Shown here one piece after another: positions 11,646 to 22,847 of a stretch of 64,000 bases of DNA. The position numbers and the translations under genes were made by a program. Every line of letters starts with the position of its first letter. The first letter of the stretch is position 1. The DNA is taken from NCBI RefSeq assembly GCF_023278565.1, contig NC_064677.1:1054001-1118000 (forward strand). Reading direction: 5' to 3'. The notes below the pieces were generated by a model. It was given only the letters and a program-made list of their open reading frames with translations, was not told the DNA's origin and did not search any database. The DNA comes from Colletotrichum lupini. Lineage: Eukaryota > Ascomycota > Sordariomycetes > Glomerellales > Glomerellaceae.

Positions 11646-12634
11646 AGTTTCACCGCCGAGTTGCAAATTACACCAATCCACTTCCGAGAAAGGAACCTAT
11701 GTCAGTCGACCCCTGGCACAGCGAAGGAAAGAAAATTTCGATAACTCGGGCCTTAGGAAGAGACTTGGAAAGACTGGCAAAGTTGGCAGAGTGAAACCAC
11801 GGTTCAGGTGTCTCGCTCGCTTCGATAGGAGCTCATAGATGGGGGAATGGGGATGGACATAGCATCCGAATGTGCCGTCCCACTTCTCCGCATTTCCTCC
11901 GGCTTTGAAGAGTAACGATACCCGGCTTCCTAGGCCGAGTAGAATCTCCATACTAGGAAGTATGAGAAATCTCCGATTTGTTCATCGCACAACATCCCGG
12001 CACTAGGTCTCGGTGTCGCCCCTCCCCCACTCTCGAAGACTCCCGCGACCACTGATAAGCATCGTCTCTGGCCTCGCAATTCGTATCCGACAACACCAAC
12101 ATAAGTCCGAGGAGATAAGAGTGGGGTACAGGCGACTTCGGCGTGCTGGTAATATGCTCCAACTGCGGGCGTATCTTATCTAGCTACTCTAGATATGCGA
12201 CACATGTAGATACGAATCGAACTTTACGTAGGACAATTGATGTTCGCGGAGTTGCATATCCGGAGAGAGGAGATGCATCAATCATGGCGATCACGTTGAG
12301 TGCACCGAGTAAAGCCGGCAGTGGCCGTGAACTACGCCTCTAACGACAGTGAACGGATGATGCGGCCATTCCACTCTTAGAGAACGCTGTAGCATGCATT
12401 TGTAAGAGCTAAGATAGTATGTAGCAGCCATACAGCTGGATTATTGTATACAAATTTGCCAGTGTACCGACAACATCATCACATAACACAGTCAACATCA
12501 GATGACAGGAAGTTGCATAAGGCCTGTGAGTATATGCACTAAAGAATTAGTTGTCTCCTTCAAGACAGCATAGATCAGCATAACAATTGCGACCCCAAGA
12601 GTAGACTGGAGCCGTGCAACCAGACACCAGCATC
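11646..12634. other. Divergent promoter region, regulator and flavin monooxygenase
   Basis: About 990 bp between the start codons of two divergently transcribed genes. It contains no credible coding frame. Short open frames at 11697-11951 and 11953-12162 (minus) have no domain. Likely 5' UTRs and shared control sites; no specific operator could be assigned. Confidence 0.5.
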
Positions 12635-14131
12635 ATGTCGCCGTCGACTTCGAGGAGTTATTTGATTCAAGAAAAGCAACAGCGCGATGCGAGTACTAAG
12701 CTTCACGTGAGTCTTCATCTATTACACGCTCAATGAAAGTCGCCGAACTAATTTCTCCTATGCTAGGTGATAATTGTGGGAGCGGGTCTAGGTGGCCTAG
12801 GCGCCGCCATCTCGACGCTGCTGGCTGGACACGATGTCACGGTTCTAGAGGCCGCCTCAAATATCGGCGAGGTCGGTGCGGGCATCCAAGTCCTCCCGAA
12901 CGCCGCCCGCGTCCTATTCTCCTGGGGCTTGGAGGAGAAGCTGGAAAAGTACGCCACAAAGCCCCAGAAATGCAACTTCATCGGCTGGAAAGGCAACTTC
13001 CTGTCCGAAATGGATTATCACCAGTACGCCGCGGCGGCGGGAGATTTCCCCTTCTGGGATTTTCATCGCTCCGACCTGCATCGGTGTCTCCTCGAGCGCG
13101 CAGTAGAGCTTGGCGCGAAGCTCGAGACGAATGCAAAGGTCGATACTTTTACAATCTCACCGGATGACACGACGGCTACGGTGTACCTCGTTGGCGGACG
13201 CAGCCTGACGTGCGACCTTCTCGTTGGCGCGGACGGCATCAACTCCAAGCTGAGGGAGGAGTTCCTATGCAAGCCTGATCCACCTCAGCTGACAGGGGAC
13301 CTGGCATATCGACTGCTTTTGAACACGGCCGACATGCTCAAGGACCCCGAATTGAGGCACTTTGTGGAGAACCCCCAAGTCAACTACTGGGTTGGACCGG
13401 ACAAGCACGCGGTGAACTATGTTCTCAAGGGCGGTCAGCTCTTCAACATGGTGTTGCTGGTGCCGGACGACATGCCCGTCGACGGCGGCAACACCCTGCA
13501 GGGAAACATTGAGGAGATGCGGGGCCATTTTGCAGGCTGGGATCCCCGCATCGGCAAGATGCTCCAGATGTGCGATGAGGTTCTCAAATGGAGACTGTGC
13601 ATCCGGCCAGGCCTGGAACCAACGTGGTCCCATCCGTCTGGCGCCTTCACGATGCTCGGAGACGCCGTGCACGCGACGCTGCCTTACCTGGCCAGCGGGG
13701 CGGGTATGGCGCTCGAGGACGGAGGGGTTCTGGGTCTCTGCCTCGCTCGACTGACCGACACTTCAGCCGCATCAAAGCGACAGGCCCTAAAGGTCTACGA
13801 GGACTGCCGACGGGAGCGGACGGAGAGGGTCGTCCGCCGCGGAACATACAACCAGTGGATCTATCACCTCCACGACGGGCCAGAGCAGGTTGAGCGAGAT
13901 GCGAAGTTCAAGGAGTTTGAGGAGATGGACGCGAAGTGGCTGAGCGGGGATTCAGCCGTGTTACCCGCATCTCAGGAGACAGGAGATGACCCCTTTCCGT
14001 GGAGGTATCATGGCGTAGGGAGGTGGTTATTGACATACGACATGTGGAAGGATATCGAATCGAAATGGCCCTCCGACTCGGCCGGCACATCGGCAAAAGG
14101 AGGAAACCCAACCCCTCGGGCAAGTTTGTAG
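12635..14131 (+). CDS. FAD-dependent monooxygenase, salicylate-hydroxylase type
   Basis: Two exons, 12635-12706 and 12767-14131, give 478 aa. The ATG at 12635 lies in a 72-nt first exon that ends CAC before a GTGAGT donor. Exon 2 begins with a GTG codon that is not a start. The joined protein reads through the Rossmann motif VIIVGAGLGGLGAA (GxGxxG) near residue 25. Then come FWDFHRSDLHRCLLERA, the LLVGADGINSKLR (DG) motif near 170, and MLGDAVHATLPYLASGAGMALEDG, the GD motif that binds the FAD ribityl chain. These are class A flavoprotein hydroxylases that use NAD(P)H and O2 to hydroxylate, or decarboxylatively hydroxylate, aromatic acids. No signal peptide; probably cytosolic. The C2H2 regulator gene is divergent and adjacent. 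Its aromatic substrate is unknown. Confidence 0.93.
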
Positions 14132-15297
14132 AGCATAAGCTTATTAACCTGTAAAAAAGAAAGCACAAACTTTGAATAATACGAGAGCCTTAAGCCGTTG
14201 TGGCCTGTTAATTCCCGGCTGGATCGGGCCCTTGTAGGTTAGCTGCGATCCTAATTATGCGAAAGGAGGAATAGTAAACAATAGTCGCAAAGCCTGCCTT
14301 ACCGTTTCCCCTGCTACTTTGTTTTTGGTTCGATAGCCTGGCGGCTAGGCTTTAACCAAGATGGAAAACCTCCGGCGGGGGGGTTATGGAAGCTAGACAG
14401 TTTTGGGCAATGTTATTAACCACATCAATCACCAGCACACTCGCGAGAACGTCAAAACGGTATCGCCCTGCGTGAGGGCGTGCAGGTATTGGCAGTCCCG
14501 AGGATTTGGTTCGTTACCAAGGATACAAACAACTCAATCCAGCCAGCTGGGCCAGCTGAAGCAGCTGAGCATTATATTGACTCTAGCACAGTGGAGAAGG
14601 ATGCCGTATTTCGTCCAATAATGGCTTAAGATGTCTTGGATTGAGAGAGATTAAGCAACACCGACCCCGTCTTACCGTCCCCAGGCCGCGTTTCCCATCC
14701 CATGTCCATGTCTGAGGGCTAATATCCTCGGAGCCCTCGAGGACTTCAACACCACCAGAATGGAAGAGCCGCGTACGAAAATAAGGTCGACTAAGGAAGA
14801 AGCTAAGAAGAAAAGGGGTACGAAATCCGGAGGGCTGGTAAGCGCGCCGCCTAGCGAGCCGGCGCCTGAAACCAACTAACATAGGCCGGCGCACGGTGCC
14901 TGGCAGTTCTGTCCAGAGGAAAACTTGGGAACATCAACATGCGCGTGGCACTCACGATAGTACGAGGAAGCTGAACGACAGCTCGCCTAATCAGCGCTTG
15001 GTCAAGCTCACTGGCATGGAATAGGGTGACGAGGAGTCCAGAACCATGGGCTCGCCCACGTGGAGGCTTGCCCACGAGGCAGATTCACGGCGGCCGCTTG
15101 TTGTCATTTTGCTGAATCGTGAGCTGAAGCATCCTGAATACATAAGTCTGCGATCTTCCTCCCCATCTCCCGATTCAGATCTTCTTATCCATCCTCATCA
15201 TCTCAGAAGCTCCCGAACATCCTCAGCTTCCTCAACCGGGTCATCAATACTTCCTTCAGTCTCGCCACGTGCTCTAGACACCTGCCAATACTTCAAG
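14132..15297. other. Intergenic upstream of secreted two-repeat protein
   Basis: About 1.17 kb without a convincing gene. Minus-strand open frames at 14583-14894 and 14851-15075 show no domain. The last 130 bp before 15298 are CT-rich, typical of a fungal 5' UTR. An in-frame ATG at 15046 would add 84 residues ahead of the signal peptide and is not favoured. Confidence 0.45.
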
Positions 15298-16557
15298 ATG
15301 CGTTCCGCTATCCTCGTCGCCGCCATCTCTGGCCTTGCTGCCGCCGGCCCTGTCGCTCCCCGTGACACTACTGCCCAGAACGGTATTGATCTGAGTGCTT
15401 TCGATGTGAGTCCACACTGCCGGTAAAGCTTCTTTTCTCGCTTCAAGCTGACCCCCAGTACAGGCTGAGCCTGTTCCTACCAAGGTTGGCCCCGCTGTCG
15501 GTGCCACCGTCGAGACTCCCACCTACGACCCGGCGGTCGCCAAGGCTGAGGCCTCAAAGGATGCCGCGGCCAACCCCATTGCCGTCTCCAACTCCACCCT
15601 GGCCGCCCGTACGGTTACTCCCGCCGGCTGCGGAGCCAAGCAGCCCGACGGCTACGGACCCGTGTCCAGCCCGGATGACTATGCCACCTTCATGAACGAC
15701 CCTCAGTTCACTACCATTGCCACCAATGCTCAGGTGCCTGCCGGCTACAGCCTGTCGTTCTCCAACAAGCAGGGCGCCACCGAGTGCAATACCTACTTGG
15801 GTCTCTACACCATGAAGACCTTTGACACTATCAAGTGCCAGCAGGTAAAGACAACTTCACCCAGAACAAACATCAAGGAAGCAATATCTAACCGTCAATA
15901 GTACTGCGATGCCGCTCCTGCATGCTACGGTATCAACGTCTACATGGAGAGAGACCCCAAGTGGGACCCTACCGATGCGTGCCCCAACCCTGCCAGCATC
16001 ACCAACTACAAGTGCACCCTCTGGGGTTCCGCCGTCACCGCGGAGACCGCCACCAATGTTGGACAGTGGAGAAACCAGTTCCACGTCGGTGTGACTGGAT
16101 CGAACGGTACGCAATCCTGATCTTTCCCATGCCAGCTATCGAGAGGGCTAACTGACTCCAAACAGGATACTCCAAGCTTGCGCCTCCCCCTTCTTACGCC
16201 GACTTCACCGGCCCTGTTGCCTTCGGCGGCGCCACCCAGGCCCCCAAGTCATACATGGGATCCAAGTACTACCCCGGTGTCTACAACCCTGAGCAGTGCG
16301 CCGTCGCCTGCAAGGCCAACACCAAGTACGACCACGACCACCCCAGAGCTGACGGCACCTACGATGCCTGCAACTTCTTCAACGCCTACGTCCTCAGTAA
16401 GAACAACGTTCCCCAGGGAACTTACTGCTCCCTGTACACCCAGTCCTGGGACAAGTCCTACAGCACCAACGTCGGACAGTGGAGAGGCAGCGACTACTAC
16501 TCCGTCTCCTCCAGCTACGGATATACTCTTACTGTCCAGGACGCTGGAAAGATCTAA
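15298..16557 (+). CDS. Secreted protein with two PAN/Apple-like cysteine-containing halves
   Basis: Four exons (15298-15405, 15464-15844, 15902-16106, 16166-16557) join in frame to 361 aa. The start was chosen because it gives a clean signal peptide, MRSAILVAAISGLAAAGPVAP. After an Ala/Pro-rich spacer to about residue 90 there are two related blocks. Block one, about 130-230, runs from YLGLYTMKTFDTIKCQQYCD through CYGINVYMERDP to TNVGQWRNQFHVGVTGSNGY. Block two, about 260-355, runs from YYPGVYNPEQCAVACKA through CNFFNAYVLSKN to TNVGQWRGSDYYSVSSSYGY. The C-x3-C...C spacing and aromatic pattern recall PAN/Apple modules, which bind protein or carbohydrate. No catalytic motif is visible. Codon use is strongly biased to C-ending codons, suggesting high expression. 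Probably a wall-associated or secreted binding protein; function unknown. Confidence 0.87.
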
Positions 16558-17107
16558 AGGGTCGGGCTTTCTTGCGAGCGCCCTACGCCTCTCGAGGCTC
16601 TAATCACTTTTTATACTTTCAATGCTTATGAGACCATTGAAAAGTTGGACCGGTCTTGTGTGGCGATGCATAGATTGATCACAGACCGATACGATTGCAA
16701 GAATAATGAGGCGGAATGCAGAGTGCATTACATACCTAGTCTATAATTAGTAACGGTAGTAAATATTGATGATAATTGCATATTACAAACTCTCAGAATG
16801 ACATTGTGGGCCTTCCCAGAAAGTTTTCAGTGTTAGTGATCATGCTTTGGGTCTCTATCCAGCATTGTTCCAAATTTCGGAAGAAGAGAAGACATGGAAA
16901 AGAAGTCGGCAAACACCAAATAAAAGGGCAGGTGGCGTGACTATCCACTGTTCCCTTGTTCACACGTTCCGCAAATCAAACATCCAAACTCCCCAGGTCT
17001 TCTGCTTCATTCGACGTCGTGACATCTTTTCCATTCATAATGATGCTAGAATCGAGACTGCACATGCCACCTCTAGTAATGATCCTTACATGTAAGCTCT
17101 AATGGGT
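16558..17107. other. Convergent intergenic region
   Basis: About 550 bp between the convergent 3' ends of the secreted-protein and Old Yellow Enzyme genes. It is AT-leaning, suits 3' UTRs of both, and has no recognisable gene. Confidence 0.5.
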
Positions 17108-18524
17108 CTAAGCATTCGCTGTAACCTCCTCATTATCAACCTTATAAAACTCATAGTCATTGTATCCCTTTTCCGGAGGCTCCGCCCCGTAAAAGGTCGT
17201 CCTGTCGTATGGGTTCAACTCCCACCCGTTCTTCAACCGCTCCACAAGATCAGGGTTGGCAATGAAATATCTGCCAAACACAATCGCATCCGCCTCGCCG
17301 CTCTTCAACTTCGTAACAGCATTGTCGCGGTTGAAGTTGCCAGCGGCGAAGAAGTGGACGCCTGCTGGCTTGAGAATGTCCCTGAATTGTGTCAAATTGT
17401 TCGTCTGTGTCGCCTCGGACTTGGTTCCAGACAGCGAGGCAAGCTTTTGTTCCTCATCGAGGACTTCGTCAAAGCGAGGCTCGATCCTAAATCGAATCAT
17501 CAGTAGCTGTCCTCTTTTGGAGTGGTTACTTATAAGCAGATAGTCTTACATGTGCACATAGGCGGGCCTCTCAGTCTCTGACATCTCTGCAATCTTTTGG
17601 CTAATGAATGACCAGTGCTTGTTGGGGTTACTGTCTCTTGTGCCTTGGAAGTAGTTGTACGGCGAAAGGCGGACGCCGACTTTCTCGGGGCCAATGGCGG
17701 CACTGACGGCCGACAACACTTCAAAAAGGAATCTTGAGCGGTTCTCTATCGATCCACCGTACTCGTCTGTGCGAGTGTTGATGTTATCGTGGAGGAATTG
17801 TTCAAGCAAGTATCCATTAGCCCCTATCTTCATGTTAGCTTATTCGTAGCAAGTATTCAATGAGCGCGACATATTCTTACCATGAATCTCAACGCCATCA
17901 AAACCAGCAACCTCAACCGCGCGCTTAGAAGCCGCAGCCCACTCTGCAGTCAAGCCGTGGATCTCCTCTATGGTCATAGGCCTGGGAGGACCATCTTTGC
18001 ACGCAGTTCCATCAAGGTAGTTCCCATCCATTGGCTGGGTTCCCGAAGAGATAGGCGTCTCGCCTCCACGCATTCCACCAGAAGAGGCTCTGCCAGTGTG
18101 CCAAAGCTGAACAAAAATGAACCCGCCCTTGGCATGGACGGCATCAGTCACCTTGCGCCATCCTTGCAGCTGAGAGTCGGTGAAGACGCCTGCGACACCG
18201 GGGTAGGCGCTGGCATTGAGGCAGATGTCGGTGGCCTCTGTGATTTGAAGACCCCCGGCACTGGCTCGCTCGCCGTAGTACTTTGCTACACGGGCCCCTG
18301 GGACATGAACACCGCGAGACTCGAACTCACTTCTCATGCGAGTTGTGGGTGCCTATCAAGTATGTTAGCACTACATCATCGCCATCGCCATGTTGTGGGT
18401 AGCTTGCTGGACTTACTTGCACGATGCGATGCTTGAGGCTGATGCTACCCAACTTCAGTGGGGCGAACAGCACCGTATCCTTCAGAGCGGCAAAGGCCGG
18501 GGGAGGAGTGGTTGCTTTGGGCAT
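17108..18524 (-). CDS. Old Yellow Enzyme family NADH:flavin oxidoreductase
   Basis: Four exons (18524-18417, 18352-17881, 17823-17550, 17486-17108) give 410 aa, close to the 400-aa OYE norm. The protein opens with LFAPLKLGSISLKHRIV and continues APTTRMRSE after the first intron. It has ITEATDICLNASAYPGV, FVQLWHTGRAS, and HGANGYLLEQF. The last keeps the His, Asn and Tyr that bind substrate and donate the proton in OYE1 (H191/N194/Y196). The NTRTDEYGGSIENR signature and the late FGRYFIANPDLVERL FMN-binding segment are also intact. OYEs use FMN and NAD(P)H to reduce activated C=C bonds; in fungal clusters they act on unsaturated ketones, aldehydes and alkaloid intermediates. No targeting signal, so probably cytosolic. 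Convergent with the secreted protein gene on its left. Confidence 0.94.
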
Positions 18525-19709
18525 GGTGTGAAGCTATTCAGGAAATATGGTCAAGACCTATTATTGAATTGGTGTCTTGATAGGAAGGGGGCTTGCTGAG
18601 GTCTGTTGAGCACTAAGAAGCCCATTGAGCGTCGTTGAATGTGGCAGGTTATGAACATGTCATCTGAAGCCCGGAACCACATTTGCAAAGTCACTATTCA
18701 GTGACCTTAAGGGTACACGCTGGCGTGTTAGTCGTGATCGCCATGTTGATGCATCGTTGCTAGTGCCTCGAGATGCCCCCCATTCCAGTGCAAGAGTGGA
18801 GAGTGGGGGGGCTTCCTGGGTTGGGTTGTGATGAGTGGGATATCTCGGAAGTGGGGGTGCACTTACACCGAACCCGCCCAGTCGGCAACCTTGACTTGCC
18901 GTATCTATTCGTATCTGTATGGTATTCTAGAGAGCATAGCCATCAGTCCACTTCTAATCACCAGTGGTGTTATCCCCCCCGGTGTGTTACATTCGGCAAA
19001 CCATGGTTTAGTGCAGTCTAAACACGGGGAACTCGGGAGTACGGGAGACCGCGCCTTTCCCCCCACATGTTCGCAGATAGACATGGGGAAAGCTCTCATG
19101 GGGCTGTCATCTCATAGGAGCAAGGGAGACGATAACACACATCTTCAAGTCATCGCTTTGGTAACAGATTGATGTGAATCGGGTTCGGGAGAAGCAACTT
19201 TGATGGGAGAACACCAACGACTGGACTGGTATTGGTAAGCAGTTCAAGCATGGCGAACTTGTAAGATGAACGTGGTCTAGGTGGGCTGGTTCATTTTGCC
19301 GGGGAATTGCATGATGCTTTCGTCTGACACAATTCCATCATCTCTACAGTGCATCAACTCTTGAAGGCCGTGATGATTTTGAGAACTCTGCGTGCGTACG
19401 AAATTGAAGGATAGTCTACGTCGTAGTTGTGGAATCTCAACTCTACAATTTCCTGCATAAAATACTCCCTAAGACGGGCAGTTGTGGCAAATCTAGCCCA
19501 AGCTGCCCCAACATCTGGACCTCGATTGATATAGGTAGAAACACTTGTGCGCTTCGGCGTGGTATCAGAGTTGTAGAAAAGTCTAGAAATTGCATCGCTT
19601 TTTAAATCATAGATCCGGCGAGGAAATTAACGTTTTCATTATCGTGTAGCTCTGCATCAAGTCTTCTAGCCAGGAGCCGAGTTCAAAATTTGCAAGTTGG
19701 TTGCAAGAT
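18525..19709. other. Intergenic upstream of Old Yellow Enzyme
   Basis: About 1.2 kb holding the OYE promoter and the 3' flank of the MFS gene. Plus-strand frames at 18773-19172 have no domain. No repeat or RNA gene seen. Confidence 0.45.
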
Positions 19710-21524
19710 CTAGAGAGAAGCGTGCCCGTGGGTCTCGTAAGGCAATCCGATGCAAAACAAGCCCACCACAATCCATAAAGCAGCACTAGCATAGATAGGC
19801 ACAACAGTGTATCCCGCATACGTCGACACAAACGAAGCCGCAAGACCACCGACGCGAAGAAGAGTAGCGGCAATGCCAGTGCCTGTTCCGCGAACTGGGC
19901 CAGGGAAAGACTCGGGCGTGAAGGCATACATGACGGCGTACTCTGCGAATATTGGTTAGCAATTGCACTTGTATAATCAGAAAATGACTTGAGGGCCAAC
20001 TTACCAAAGTTTCCAAGAATTCCGGTTGCGCATTGGAATCCGATATCAGCCGCTTCCGTGCCCACTGCCGTGTAAGCGAATAAGAAAACTCCTGTCAAGA
20101 CCGCAGATGCAGCCATCATCCAGCGGCGGCCAAAGCGTGTCTCAACGCAGAAGCCGGCCGCGATGGGTCCAAGAACACCGGCCGCAGAAACAATGCAGTA
20201 AATCATATAGGTGTGGTTCAGCGAGGTATTTGCAGAGTATGTAGACTTGGTCGCGAGGTATGACGGGATGAAGGCGAAGTAGAGCGGGTACGCCACACCG
20301 ACGGTCAGCCAGATGAGGAACGTGACGGACGTGTGCTGCGCCATCTTGCGGCCGGCAAACAGTTTCTTGTAGTTGTCGGCGTTGTAGTCCCTGAAGCTTT
20401 CCTTGAGGATCTCCATGTGGGATAGCTTGGAGCCTCGAGGCGCCATGTCGGGGTCGACCGCCGCGGCGGCGGGGGCAGCGCTGCCTGCGTCTGACTCTGA
20501 AATACCGGCGCATTGTCTGTCGATGGCTTGCAGCATTTCGAGGGTGAGGGATTCCGGTCGCTTATTGTAGCGCGCAATGTAATTTACGGCTTCGACGGCC
20601 TCGGCATCGCGACCCTTGGAGATGAGGAATTTGGGCGATTCGGGAATCTTGAAGGCCATGATGCGGATCAGACCAAAGGCAATGGCGATACCACCGAGAG
20701 TGATCATAAGGTAACGCCAGCCCATGTTATCTTGCATGCGGCAAGGAGCTTCCGTAGAGTCGCAGGCAAAGTTGGCCAAGAAAACCCACGCCAGGAGCGA
20801 CACGATAACCTGTCCCAAATTCCACCATCCAGACAAGCTTACGAGCAGCCACTGATGGGTCTGGGGAACAAACTCCAGAAACACGACGCTGTCCACGGGT
20901 ACGTTACCGCCCGCCGCCGTACCGATAATGGCCCAGATGATGCAGAAACCCGTAAAGTTTTGAACGCCGGCCACGGCGCACGCAAAGACGCCGCCGTAGA
21001 GGATCGTGGCGTTAAAGGCGGGCTTGCGACCGATGAGATCGGCGGTGGTGCCCCAAAAGGAGGCGCCGACGATCAGCCCGACGTAGTACGCTACGGAGCT
21101 GAAGCTCAATTTCGCAATGTCGGTGAACTCGTTGCCGATCGGTGGCCGGATTGCTGTGATTCCCTGGGACCAAAAGTTGTCGACAATCCAGCCGAAGCCG
21201 TTGACGACGAAGAGGATCCATTGGAATCTGAGAAGGAGGGGGGAAACGGTCAGCTTTTCTTCCACCTTGCGCCGGTAGTATGAAGCCAGAAAGCGAGGGA
21301 GAGGAATCTCAAACATACTTTCCCATGCCAATCTCGCCCAAGTGCTTCGCGATTAGCTCCGACTTGAGACGATAGTTCTCGTTCACGGCGCCCGTGTAAA
21401 AATCACGGAGGACCGAGTCGCCGACGGAACTTGCATCTCCCTGGATAACGGACCCGGAGGCCGTCTGCCTCAAGCTCGACTCCGTCGCATCCTTTGTGAC
21501 ACTCTTCTCGCTCGGAGCAGACAT
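19710..21524 (-). CDS. MFS transporter, SV2-like / sugar-transporter superfamily
   Basis: Three exons (21524-21319, 21227-20005, 19942-19710) join in frame to 553 aa. A hydrophilic N-terminus of about 68 residues precedes about 12 membrane segments. Visible marks are FGWIVDNFWSQG in helix 1, the loop 2-3 motif GTTADLIGRKPAF (G-x3-D-x2-G-R-K), GTAAGGNVPVD in helix 4, FKIPESPKFLISKGRD after helix 6 (the PESP(R/K)(F/Y) motif of the sugar-porter/SV2 group), a long central loop, and CVETRFGRRWMM, the motif-A repeat. The end PYETHGHASL is cytoplasmic. Fungal members move organic anions, phosphate-like or metabolite substrates across the plasma membrane; the cargo cannot be read from sequence. It lies between the OYE and phenol-monooxygenase-type genes on the same strand, so uptake of a substrate or export of a product of this block is plausible. 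Confidence 0.92.
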
Positions 21525-22847
21525 GATGAAAATAGCCTGGTCAATTCGCAAGGGGGAATAGGGAGAATGACTGAGGGAAAGAAAGTGAAGACGATAAGCA
21601 GCTTCTGACTTGGGCCCTTTTCTCTCAAGAAAGAAAAACGAAGAAACCTGGGGCCTGACTTCTTTCGGATCCTCGAATGAGATGAGCCTTGTAGGGCGCC
21701 TGGTCCCTCAGCTTTATTCAATCCAGGAACACCAAGGGACGAGCTCTCTACCTGACATGAGAGGGCCAATCTTGCAAGGTACCGGCAGCCAAGGTCGCAA
21801 GGTCGAATGGATATCAGCCAACACGTTGTACTTGCTCACACTCCACAGCTGGCATAATGAGCGTCCCCGTACATGTAGCGCCAGGGGTATCTTTCTCTGG
21901 GGTGAAGGACAAATCAAGGGTCCTGATTTCCCACCGGGGAGACACTGTCTCTCACCTCAGCCTCAAAATGGGGATATGGAGATGATTGCCGTGCTATCAC
22001 TCGTCCGCGGCCGGTACGAAGTAAGGGTATCTATCTAAAGGTGCCGCATGGGCGTGGGCTCTCTATCTCTGCCCTTTCACCCGTCACCGACGGTGTGTGT
22101 ATCGCCCCAATCCGAAGAGCTCTATTCGTCTATTTCCTTGAGGGACGAGAAAGAGAGACTTGTACCAGGGATTTATCCCAGAGATTACGGGTCCCCACCC
22201 CCACTTTGGCATGCACGGGCTGTTCCAAACCTGACATTGACTCCATTCCGGCTAGGATGTCTGACATGGCGCTCTGCCAATCAACACTACCACGCACCGC
22301 GTCAAGGCCGCGTTTAGAGTTCAGAAAACAAGGAAAAACGATTTGACAAACCCTCCCGCACTGCATAGCGTGCGAGTGATGATTTCATAGATGCGGGTTG
22401 GCTGTGGTCCGGAGATGGGCACGCAATTCTGAAGAAACCCATATTAAAATGTCTGCAGAGGAAATTTCTGCAAAATCGAGGGACTAATGACATAAGAGAA
22501 AACAACATGAGACTTTGTCAATTGCGTCTATTTCGTTTTGAGGCCAGAATAACGATGTACTTTCTAGTAATAGCCGCAAAGACGACTCATGCTTGTTGAG
22601 CTATCATAACAGTCTACATAGGTCTCGGGCCATGTCTCGCCCGAATCACATGTAGCTCACTATCAGTCTGATATTCCAAAGTACATACGTCACATATGTA
22701 CGCCTAGCCCTCTCAACGGAGTAATTAACTCAGATCGACCGGTCTCACTGTAGGACCAGCTGATGCTACATGTACATACATGCTGCTTCTCGTTTGCCCA
22801 CACCGCTCTGCCCTGAAGTCGCACCGCATGAAGCGCGATTTAATACA
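21525..22847. other. Intergenic between MFS promoter and phenol monooxygenase 3' end
   Basis: About 1.3 kb. Plus-strand frames of up to 142 codons (21610-22038) and 101 codons (22041-22346) have no domain and no intron logic. Presumed MFS promoter in the left part; nothing recognisable in the rest. Confidence 0.45.

Noticed and set aside
11679..11681. GTG as start of the C2H2 regulator
   Set aside because: The in-frame ATG at 11645 begins a normal N-terminus and keeps both zinc fingers.
12767..12769. GTG as start of the flavin monooxygenase
   Set aside because: Fungal genes start at ATG; a 72-nt upstream exon with a good donor joins in frame and supplies one at 12635.
20513..21283. 256-codon plus-strand frame
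   Set aside because: Lies antisense to the MFS gene, whose exons give a full 12-helix transporter; the antisense product has no domain.
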